DNA from: Rhodanobacter sp. OK091 | GTDB lineage: Bacteria; Pseudomonadota; Gammaproteobacteria; Xanthomonadales; Rhodanobacteraceae | Direction of reading: 5' to 3' | Length of the DNA: 64,000 bases | Assembly (NCBI RefSeq): GCF_900142825.1 | Contig: NZ_FRCH01000001.1 | Location: forward strand, 744,001-808,000 | Part shown: in pieces, positions 17,334 to 24,917 of the stretch | Numbering within the stretch: the stretch's first letter is position 1 | Layout: every line of letters begins with the position of its first letter | The notes under the pieces: generated by a model | What the model saw: the letters and a program-made list of their open reading frames with translations, nothing else | Databases searched by the model: none | Told to the model about the DNA's origin: nothing | Translations under genes and position numbers: made by a program

Positions 17334-18923
17334 TTGATACGCCTTTCTCCCCTCGTCTCACTCCTATGCGCTGCCCTGCTCGCCACCGGATGCGCGGCGC
17401 AATCACCGCGTGCGCCCGCCGCTGACCATGGCACCGCTACCAAGACGTCGCCGTCGAGCGAGTATTCCATTGCCCGCTCGGGTGTCTGGTACGAGATCTT
17501 CGTACGCAGTTGGGCCGACAGCAACGGAGACGGCATCGGCGATCTCAACGGCGTCACCGCGAAACTCGATTATCTGCAGTCGCTCGGCGTCAGCGGCATC
17601 TGGCTGATGCCGATCAACCCGTCGCCCAGCTATCACGGCTACGACGTCACCGATTACTACGGCATCAACCCGCAATACGGCACGACGGACGATTTCCAGC
17701 ACTTGCTGGACGAGGCGCACAAGCGCCACCTCAAGGTGATCATCGATCTGGTGATCAACCACACCAGCAACGAGCATCCGTGGTTCAAGGCGGCCGCCGA
17801 CCCCGCGGCCCCCCACCACACCTGGTACAGCTGGGCCGACAAGCGCACTGATCTCCAGACCATGAGCGCAACAGACGGCCCGGCCTGGCACAAACTCGGC
17901 GAACAGCACTACGAAGGTACGTTCACTGCCGAGATGCCCGACCTCGACTACGACACGCCGGCCGTGCGACAGGAGATGATCAAGGTCGGCCAGTACTGGC
18001 TGAAAAAAGGCGTCGACGGCTTCCGCCTCGACGCGGCCCAGCACATCTACCTCGACTTCAAGGCGGATATCGACAACCCGCAGACGCTGGCGAAGAACCT
18101 CGCCTGGTGGTCCGAATTCCGTCGCGGCATGGATGCGGTCGACCCCGCCGCCTACATCGTCGGCGAGGTGACCCGCGACTCGGCGGATCAGCTGGCGCCG
18201 TATTTCAAGCCGCTGGATGCGGTGTTCGATTTTCCGCTGGCGACGCGACTGATCGACAGCGCCAGGAGCGAGCGTGCCGGCGATCTCGGCGCACTGCTCG
18301 CGCGCACCGACGCCGCCTATCGCAAGGTCACCGGCAAATCGGGTGTGGATGCGCCATTCCTGTCCAACCATGACCAGAACCGCGTGATGAGTCAGCTATC
18401 CGGCGACCCGCAGCACATGCGCATGGCCGCCGCGCTGTTGCTTACCCTGCCTGGCCAGCCGTTCGTCTACTACGGCGAGGAACTGGGCATGCGCGGACAG
18501 AAGCCCGACCCCGATCTGCGCGAACCGATGCGCTGGAGCCGCGCCACCGATGCCCCGGGCGAAACGACCTGGAAGGCATCGACCTCGCACGACGGTCCGG
18601 CAGTGTCGGTCGAGGCAGAACAGGCAGATACGGATTCGCTGCTGCACTACTACACGATGCTGATCCACTGGCGCAGTCAGCTCGGCGCGTTGCGCGACGG
18701 CACCATCCATGCGCACGCCGTGAGCAATCCGCACATCGCCGCCTGGCTACTCGACGATGCCGACAGTCGGGTACTGGTCGTGCACAACCTGTCCGGCCGG
18801 CCGCAGGACATGACGCTGGGTGACGACCGTTTCCATACCGTGCTGCTGCATAGCAAGCCCGGCGTCACGTTGCAAGACGACCGACTGCAGATGCCGCCCT
18901 ACACTACGGCGATCCTGCAATGA
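17334..18923 (+). CDS. GH13 alpha-amylase/alpha-glucosidase lipoprotein
   Basis: Envelope-anchored enzyme of 529 residues that should cut alpha-1,4 glucans near the receptor. A lipobox (LLATGC, Cys at about 20) precedes the catalytic barrel. The GH13 triad is Asp233 (GFRLDAAQH), Glu278 (IVGEVTRD) and Asp347 (LSNHDQNR), with a calcium-loop-like DSNGDGIGD near residue 62. The start is a TTG with GGAG six bases before it; a TTG at 17319 is less likely. The stop is 16 bp from the GH31 gene, so they form one operon under operator C. Confidence 0.9.
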   Translation: MIRLSPLVSLLCAALLATGCAAQSPRAPAADHGTATKTSPSSEYSIARSGVWYEIFVRSWADSNGDGIGDLNGVTAKLDYLQSLGVSGIWLMPINPSPSYHGYDVTDYYGINPQYGTTDDFQHLLDEAHKRHLKVIIDLVINHTSNEHPWFKAAADPAAPHHTWYSWADKRTDLQTMSATDGPAWHKLGEQHYEGTFTAEMPDLDYDTPAVRQEMIKVGQYWLKKGVDGFRLDAAQHIYLDFKADIDNPQTLAKNLAWWSEFRRGMDAVDPAAYIVGEVTRDSADQLAPYFKPLDAVFDFPLATRLIDSARSERAGDLGALLARTDAAYRKVTGKSGVDAPFLSNHDQNRVMSQLSGDPQHMRMAAALLLTLPGQPFVYYGEELGMRGQKPDPDLREPMRWSRATDAPGETTWKASTSHDGPAVSVEAEQADTDSLLHYYTMLIHWRSQLGALRDGTIHAHAVSNPHIAAWLLDDADSRVLVVHNLSGRPQDMTLGDDRFHTVLLHSKPGVTLQDDRLQMPPYTTAILQ

Positions 18924-18939
18924 ACACTGAGGTGATGCG

Positions 18940-21330
18940 ATGAAAAGATCCGTACGCCGCAACCGGCTCGGTATGGCGACAAGGTTCTGGCTGGGCCTTG
19001 CGCTGGCACCGATCGGTGTGACCGCCGCAACATCACCGCCACCGCAGGCGACTTCCATGGCACACATCCGCGACCACGTCATGCTGATCGGCCTGGGCAC
19101 GGATCAGCTCAGCATCCGCTTCGTCGCGCCCGGTATAGTGCACGTGCAAAACACGCATGGCGACGCCGCCAATGCGCCCTCCCTGGCGATCGACCACGAC
19201 GCCGCGCACCCGGTGTTCGAACAAGTGCGCACCGACGCGAATGGCGCGAATGGCGCGAGCATGACCACCGCGCGCGCCTCGGTCCACTGGGACGAGCAGC
19301 ATCGCCAACTGCGGATCGACGATGCGCAACGTCGTCCCCTGTTGCAGCTCGATCTCCCCTCGCTGCAACACGGCGAATTGACCTTGCAGCACGAACCGCA
19401 GGGTGCGCTGTACGGCATCGGCGGCTACAACGCGACAGAGGATGCCGCCGCCGGCCTGCTGCGTACCGGCAAGCAGGTAGCCGGCGCCGGCGAGCAAGGC
19501 CATGCCGGCGCGCCGTTCGTGTGGAGCACCGCCGGCTACGGCGTATTGCTCGACAGCGATGGCGCCACGTTCACGCTGAAGCCCGGCGCGATCAGCGTCG
19601 ACAACAGTACGCATCAGCATTCCGATTACTACATCCTGATCGGCACGCCCACCGACATCTTCGCCGCGCTGACGCAGCTCAGCGGTCGGTCGCCGCTGTT
19701 TCCGAAGTGGGCGATGGGCTTCACCAACAGCCAGTGGGGCATCGACCAGAAAGAACTGCTGCAGATCGTCGACACCTACCGCGCCAAACACATACCGATC
19801 GACAACTTCACGCTCGACTTCGACTGGAAAGCGTGGGGCGAGGACAACTACGGCGAGTTCCGCTGGAACGCCACCAAGTTTCCGGACGCGCCCAGCGGCA
19901 AGCTGAAATCCGATCTCGACGAGCGCGGCATCCGCCTCACCGGCATCATGAAGCCACGCGTGCATGTCGATACGGTGGAAGGCCGCTACGCCACGGCGCA
20001 CGACCTGTGGCGCCCCGACGAGAAGGTCGCGCCGGATTACTTTTCGCTCAAACTGGTGAAGGACATCGACTTCGACAAGCCGGCAGCGCGCGCCTGGTTT
20101 TTCAACGATGCGCTGAAACAGAGTTTCGCCACCGGCATCGCCGGCTGGTGGAACGACGAAGCCGACAACACGCCGAGCAACACCCAGTTCCTCAACATGC
20201 AGCGCACGCTTTATGACGGTCAGCGCGCGATCTCCAACCAGCGCGTGTGGTCGGTCAACCGCAATTTCTGGTTAGGCTCCCAGCGCTACGCCTACGGCCT
20301 GTGGTCGGGCGACATTCTCACCGGTTTCGCGAGCATGGCCGGCCAGCGTGCGCGCATGCTCAGCGCGATAAACGTGGGCGCGATGCAATGGGGCATGGAC
20401 GGCGGCGGCTTCCATGGCCACCCGTCGGATGAGAACTACGCACGCTGGATCGAGTTCGGCGCGTTCACGCCGATCTTCCGCGTGCACGGCGACTTCGGCC
20501 AGAAGCGCCAGCCGTGGGTATACGGGCCGGTCGCGGAGAAAGCCGCCGCCGATGCGATCCGCCTGCGCTACTTGCTGATCCCGTATATCTACAGCTACGA
20601 GCACGCACGCCGCGCACACGGCGTCGGCTTGGTACGCCCCCTGCTGTTCGACTGGCCGCACGATCCGCAACTGCGCAACGACGTCGATGCATGGCTGTTC
20701 GGCGACTGGCTGCTGGCGTCGCCGGTGGTCGAACCGGGGCAGACGTCGAAGGACGTCTACTTGCCGGCCGGCCGCTGGACCGACTGGTTCAGCGGCAAGG
20801 CTTACCCAGGCGGCCAAACCGTCCGTCTCGCCATCGACAGCAAGCACTGGGGCGACATCCCGCTGTTCATCCGCGACGGCGCGATCATCCCGACCCAGCC
20901 GCCGATGGACTACGTCGGCGAAAAGCCGCTGACCCAGCTGGAAGTCGACGTATTTCCCGCCGACGCACGCACGCAGTTCGACTATTACGACGACGATGGC
21001 AACACCTACGACTACGAGAAAGGCGCGTACTTCGCGCAGTCGCTCTCCGTGCAGCGGCAAGGCCACACGGTGCGGTTCGGAACCGGCGCCGTCTCCGGCA
21101 GTTTCAAGCCCGCGCTGAAGTCCTATCTGCTGAAGATCCATGGCGGCGCCGCCGCGACCGTCCGCAGCGGCGGCACCGGCCTGCCGCCTTTCCAAAGCCT
21201 GGACGCGCTGCAGCACAGCCAGGGCGAGGGCTGGGCCAGCGGCCACGATCGATACGGCGCCGTCACCTATGTGCGGGTGATGGCGGCAACAGTGCGCGAC
21301 ATCGCGCTGACCCTGGGCGACAACGGCTGA
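18940..21330 (+). CDS. GH31 alpha-glucosidase, exported
   Basis: Removes terminal alpha-glucose from maltodextrins or branched (isomaltose-type) oligosaccharides. The 796-residue product has a signal peptide and an N-terminal beta-sandwich. Its barrel carries the nucleophile Asp406 in GWWNDEAD and the acid/base Asp458 in LWSGD. Substrate-site motifs FTLDFDWKAWG and RVHGDFGQ are also present. A GAGGTG ribosome site precedes the ATG. It follows the GH13 gene in the same operon. The hairpin at 21389-21409 beyond its stop has no T-tract. Confidence 0.93.
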   Translation: MKRSVRRNRLGMATRFWLGLALAPIGVTAATSPPPQATSMAHIRDHVMLIGLGTDQLSIRFVAPGIVHVQNTHGDAANAPSLAIDHDAAHPVFEQVRTDANGANGASMTTARASVHWDEQHRQLRIDDAQRRPLLQLDLPSLQHGELTLQHEPQGALYGIGGYNATEDAAAGLLRTGKQVAGAGEQGHAGAPFVWSTAGYGVLLDSDGATFTLKPGAISVDNSTHQHSDYYILIGTPTDIFAALTQLSGRSPLFPKWAMGFTNSQWGIDQKELLQIVDTYRAKHIPIDNFTLDFDWKAWGEDNYGEFRWNATKFPDAPSGKLKSDLDERGIRLTGIMKPRVHVDTVEGRYATAHDLWRPDEKVAPDYFSLKLVKDIDFDKPAARAWFFNDALKQSFATGIAGWWNDEADNTPSNTQFLNMQRTLYDGQRAISNQRVWSVNRNFWLGSQRYAYGLWSGDILTGFASMAGQRARMLSAINVGAMQWGMDGGGFHGHPSDENYARWIEFGAFTPIFRVHGDFGQKRQPWVYGPVAEKAAADAIRLRYLLIPYIYSYEHARRAHGVGLVRPLLFDWPHDPQLRNDVDAWLFGDWLLASPVVEPGQTSKDVYLPAGRWTDWFSGKAYPGGQTVRLAIDSKHWGDIPLFIRDGAIIPTQPPMDYVGEKPLTQLEVDVFPADARTQFDYYDDDGNTYDYEKGAYFAQSLSVQRQGHTVRFGTGAVSGSFKPALKSYLLKIHGGAAATVRSGGTGLPPFQSLDALQHSQGEGWASGHDRYGAVTYVRVMAATVRDIALTLGDNG

Positions 21331-21522
21331 GGTAGTTCCGCGTAATCGTCTGGGCAAACGGCCATTACGGCGTGATCCTGGCTCAGCAGGCCCGGACATA
21401 AGCCGGGCCCATGGCGGCGGTGCCAGCGGCCATTCACTGCGCCGCCGCAGAGCAACACAGACCTGCTTCTTGCACTGACGAATGGCTGGACGCCATCGCG
21501 CGGGTGTAGGAAACTGCGCCTC

Positions 21523-21540
21523 GATGTAAACGTTTACATC
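21523..21540. promoter_or_regulatory. Perfect 18-bp palindrome upstream of the xylosidase gene
   Basis: GATGTAAACGTTTACATC, a perfect palindrome with central CG like GalR/LacI-family operators, 64 bp before the GH39 ATG. It differs from the two operator families that mark the rest of the region, so the GH39 gene may answer to another regulator, possibly encoded elsewhere. Confidence 0.75.
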
Positions 21541-21603
21541 TCGATGGTTGCTGGCTCCGGCCAGTCCGATCCGCGTCACACCACGTATCGAACAGGACCT
21601 GCC

Positions 21604-23157
21604 ATGGCTATTCCCGCCTTGCTACGAAACCTGGCCCTGGCCGCCTGCGCCGCCTTGCTGATCACCGGCACGGCCAGCGCCGCGGCACCCGCCACAACCA
21701 CCACCAGCCTGCACATCGACGCCACCGCCACCGCCTCGCCTTTCCCGCATTTCTGGGAACAGATGCTCGGCTCGGGCCGCGCCTCGCTGGCCTTGCGCGA
21801 CGACTACCGCAAGGATCTGGAAGCCGTGCATCAGGCTACCGGCTTCAGCTACATCCGCTTCCACGGCATCCTCGACCACGACGTGGGCCTGGTGCAGCGC
21901 GACCCGCAGGGAAAGATTTCCTACAACTTCTCCTATGTCGACCAGATCTACGACGGCCTGCTCGAGCGTGGCGTGAAACCCTTCGTCGAGCTCAGCTTCA
22001 TGCCGCCGGAGCTGACCTCCGACCCAGCCGCGCTGCATCCGTTCTGGTACCGCCCGAATATCGCGCCGCCGAAGAACTACGCCGAGTGGGACGCGATGAT
22101 CGGCGCGCTGGCGAAACACCTGATCGAGCGCTATGGCATCGACGAAGTGGCCAGCTGGTACTTCGAGGTATGGAACGAACCGAACATCGGGTTCTGGGCC
22201 GGCACGCCCCCGCAGGTCACCTACTTCACCTTGTACGACCACACCGTACGTGCGCTCAAGGCGGTGAACCCGCGCATTCGCGTGGGCGGCCCGTCCACCG
22301 CGCAGGCCGCGTGGGCCACCGATTTCCTCGCGCACACGCACAAGAACAACGTGCCGGTGGATTTCGTCAGCACGCATGTCTACGGCGACGACACCGCCGA
22401 CAACGTGTTCCACACCAGCGAGAAGATTCCGCGCGCCGACATGGTCTGTCGCGCGGTGGACAAGGTGCACAAGGAAATCGCCGCGTCGCCGTATCCGCAG
22501 ATGCCGCTGATCTTCAGCGAACACAACGCCAGCTACGCCAACCTGCCCAACGTCACCGACACCGTGTTCATGGGGCCGTGGATCGCCAACACGATCCGCG
22601 AGTGCGCCGGCAAGGTGCAGATCATGAGCCACTGGTCGTTCTCCGACGTGTTCGAAGAACAGGGCGTCGTGCGCAATCCGTTCTACGGCGGCTTCGGCCT
22701 GATCGCCGCCAACCGCATTCCCAAGCCCGCCTTCAACGCGTTCGCCGTGCTGCACAAGCTGGGCGACAAGCAGATCGCGGTCGATTCCGATTCCGCCCTG
22801 GTCACCCGGCGCGAGGACGGCAGCGTGGTTATCGCGCTGTGGAACTACGCCCCGCCCGTCGGCGACACCGCCAGCTACACGCCCGGCGAACCCGTCGGCG
22901 CGCCGAAGCACTTCAGCATCGACGTGCGGCATCTGCCCGCCGGCGCCCGCGCCACGGTCTGGCGGGTAGACGCCACCCACGGCAACGCTGTCGCCGCGTT
23001 CGACCGGATGGGCCGCCCCGACTTCCCCAGCCGCGAGCAGATCGCCCAGCTGCGCGAAGCCGGCAAACTGGCCGCGCCCGAGTCGATGGCGGTGAGCAAC
23101 GGCAAGTTCGCGATTACCGTTCCGGTGCAGGGGCTGGTGGTGGTGGAGCTGCGCTGA
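21604..23157 (+). CDS. GH39 beta-xylosidase, exported
   Basis: Retaining glycosidase of 517 residues that should release xylose from xylo-oligosaccharides. The signal peptide ends near ASAAAP. The acid/base Glu192 is in FEVWNEPNIGFW and the nucleophile Glu306 in IFSEHNAS, both GH39 landmarks; a C-terminal beta-sandwich follows. The ATG 21604 is preferred over an upstream codon (21544) that lies by the palindrome and would break the signal peptide. Its stop is only 8 bp from the convergent halogenase-like gene. GH39 also includes other activities, so xylose is the likely but not proven product. Confidence 0.88.
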   Translation: MAIPALLRNLALAACAALLITGTASAAAPATTTTSLHIDATATASPFPHFWEQMLGSGRASLALRDDYRKDLEAVHQATGFSYIRFHGILDHDVGLVQRDPQGKISYNFSYVDQIYDGLLERGVKPFVELSFMPPELTSDPAALHPFWYRPNIAPPKNYAEWDAMIGALAKHLIERYGIDEVASWYFEVWNEPNIGFWAGTPPQVTYFTLYDHTVRALKAVNPRIRVGGPSTAQAAWATDFLAHTHKNNVPVDFVSTHVYGDDTADNVFHTSEKIPRADMVCRAVDKVHKEIAASPYPQMPLIFSEHNASYANLPNVTDTVFMGPWIANTIRECAGKVQIMSHWSFSDVFEEQGVVRNPFYGGFGLIAANRIPKPAFNAFAVLHKLGDKQIAVDSDSALVTRREDGSVVIALWNYAPPVGDTASYTPGEPVGAPKHFSIDVRHLPAGARATVWRVDATHGNAVAAFDRMGRPDFPSREQIAQLREAGKLAAPESMAVSNGKFAITVPVQGLVVVELR

Positions 23158-23164
23158 GCACCGC

Positions 23165-24748
23165 TCAGCTCACGCCAACGGTTTCTTTCTGCCTCAGCCG
23201 CTGCGCATGCTCGCGACACAGTTGCTCGACCAGCGCTCGATGATCCGGCAAATCGCCGAGCGCATGGCCGGCCATCTGCTGGATCATCGCGAACTCGCGC
23301 TGCGCCGCCTCCATCTGCGGATACGCGCTGCGCATCGGTTCGAGGTCGGTCCTGAACTCCATGCCGTACAGCACGTATTGCCAGCTCGCGGGCATGAACA
23401 TTTCCAGGTCGGTGACGAAGTCCAGCCGGTGCGGCGGGCGATGGCGCCATAGCGCGAGGCGGTCCTGCAAGGTCTGCGGGATGCCGGCGGGATCGGTGTT
23501 GTCGATCCAGAATGCGTTGTCGCGGCGCTGCGTGAGGCAGTAGTGCATCTTGATGAAGTCGATGATGCGCTCGTAGCGCGCCACCATCATCTGGTTGAAC
23601 TGGCGCGCGGTGCGTTCCATGTCGCCGACGTCGCCGGGCAACAGATGGGTGATCAGGTAGGCGGCCAGTTCGACCAGCGCAATGCCGGTGGATTCCAGCG
23701 GCTCGACGAAGCCGCCGGCCAGGCCCACCGCCACGCAGTTCCGGCGCCAGTGGTCCGGCCGGTAGCCGGTCTCGAACTTGATATGCAGCGCCTCCAATCC
23801 GGCCGCGGCGTCGCCCACGTAGTCGCGGACCACTTGTTCCGCACGGGTGGCATCGGTATGCCGCGATGAGTAGACGTAGCCGATGCCTCGCCGCTTCTGC
23901 AGGCCGATGTCCCAGGTCCAGCCCGCCTCCTGCGCGGTGGCGCGCGTGAACGGTAGGATCGGCGTGTCCGGTTTCGGATAAGGCACCTGCAGCGCCACCG
24001 CGCGGTCGGCGAACAGCACGTCGCGCCGGCTGTGGAACGGCGACTGCATCGCCGTGCCGATCAGCGCACCGCGCAAGCCGGTGCAATCCACGTAGAGGTC
24101 CGCGCTGAGTTCGCCGATTTCCTTCGTGACGATGCGCGCGATCGCGCCCGATCCGTCCAGCTCGGCCCGTTCCACCGTGGCCAGGTGGCGCCTGACGCCC
24201 AGGCTCTGGCCGTGCTCGGCCAGCACGGCCGCGAAACAGGCGGCATCGAAGTGATAGGCGTGGTTCATCGGCCCCTGGTAATCGGGATCGGTGGCGCGCT
24301 TCGGCGCCCGGCCGTGATCGATCAGGCGTTTCTGCATGGTCACCGCGTCGGCGAAAGCCATGCCCTCCGGAGCGCCGCCGAGCAGCCAGTACGGCAGCAG
24401 CTCCGGATTGCCGCTGCGCTGGCTGGGCAAGCTGAAGGGATGGAAGAAACGGTCCGGTCCCGGCTCGCCGGGCGGGCGCACCCAGTTCACATACTGGATG
24501 CCCTGCTTGTAGGTCGCGCTGGCGCCGACCAGGAAACGGCGCTCGTCCAGGCCGATCGCGGCCAGCGTGCCCCGGATCGAGGGAAACGTGGCCTCGCCCA
24601 CGCCGAGCAGGCCGATGTTCGGCGATTCGACCAGCTCGACCCGGATGCTTTCCGGCTCCGCGATATTCAACGTTTTGGCCAGGTAGCAAGCCGTCAGCCA
24701 GCCGGCCGTGCCGCCGCCCACCACCAGGATCTTTCGGATACGCGCCAT
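23165..24748 (-). CDS. Flavin-dependent tryptophan-halogenase-like protein
   Basis: FAD-dependent protein of 527 residues, fold of PrnA/RebH. It has the dinucleotide motif VGGGTAGW at the N terminus, the catalytic-type Lys81 in ATYKQGIQYVNW, and the halogenase segment GGFVEPLESTGI with Glu349 and Glu352. The second signature WxWxIP is changed to WTWDIG. GGGAGGAAAG precedes ATG 24748. It diverges from a TonB receptor gene across two operator copies. Such proteins recur in TonB-linked sugar loci of Xanthomonadales and Caulobacterales, where their substrate is unknown; true tryptophan halogenation is not implied. Confidence 0.85.
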   Translation of the reverse strand: MARIRKILVVGGGTAGWLTACYLAKTLNIAEPESIRVELVESPNIGLLGVGEATFPSIRGTLAAIGLDERRFLVGASATYKQGIQYVNWVRPPGEPGPDRFFHPFSLPSQRSGNPELLPYWLLGGAPEGMAFADAVTMQKRLIDHGRAPKRATDPDYQGPMNHAYHFDAACFAAVLAEHGQSLGVRRHLATVERAELDGSGAIARIVTKEIGELSADLYVDCTGLRGALIGTAMQSPFHSRRDVLFADRAVALQVPYPKPDTPILPFTRATAQEAGWTWDIGLQKRRGIGYVYSSRHTDATRAEQVVRDYVGDAAAGLEALHIKFETGYRPDHWRRNCVAVGLAGGFVEPLESTGIALVELAAYLITHLLPGDVGDMERTARQFNQMMVARYERIIDFIKMHYCLTQRRDNAFWIDNTDPAGIPQTLQDRLALWRHRPPHRLDFVTDLEMFMPASWQYVLYGMEFRTDLEPMRSAYPQMEAAQREFAMIQQMAGHALGDLPDHRALVEQLCREHAQRLRQKETVGVS

Positions 24749-24817
24749 TTCACTTTCCTCCCGCTTGCTGCTTCGCAACAAGCCTATTGCCGACTTTCGC
24801 AGTAGGATCGCCCCCGA

Positions 24818-24831
24818 TGACAGCGCTGTCA
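24818..24831. promoter_or_regulatory. Beta-glycoside operator, copy 1
   Basis: TGACAGCGCTGTCA, a perfect palindrome, flanked by A and T to give a 16-bp dyad. It sits between the halogenase-like gene and the TonB receptor gene, 70 bp from the former start. Confidence 0.82.
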
Positions 24832-24837
24832 TTTAAT

Positions 24838-24852
24838 TTGACAGCGCTGTCA
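24838..24852. promoter_or_regulatory. Beta-glycoside operator, copy 2, containing a TTGACA box
   Basis: A second exact TGACAGCGCTGTCA at 24839-24852, 21 bp (two helical turns) after copy 1. Its first bases make TTGACA (24838-24843), a consensus -35 hexamer reading toward the TonB receptor, so binding here should block polymerase. No strong -10 is visible at the right distance. Confidence 0.8.
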
Positions 24853-24917
24853 TGCGAAGACTACCGCATGTCCGCGACTACCTGCAGGTCCACGACGATT
24901 TTTGGGGAGAGGGTGAA

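Noticed and set aside
21389-21409. GGCCCGG/CCGGGCC hairpin after the GH31 gene
   Set aside because: Short stem with no T-tract; recorded in the gene entry only.
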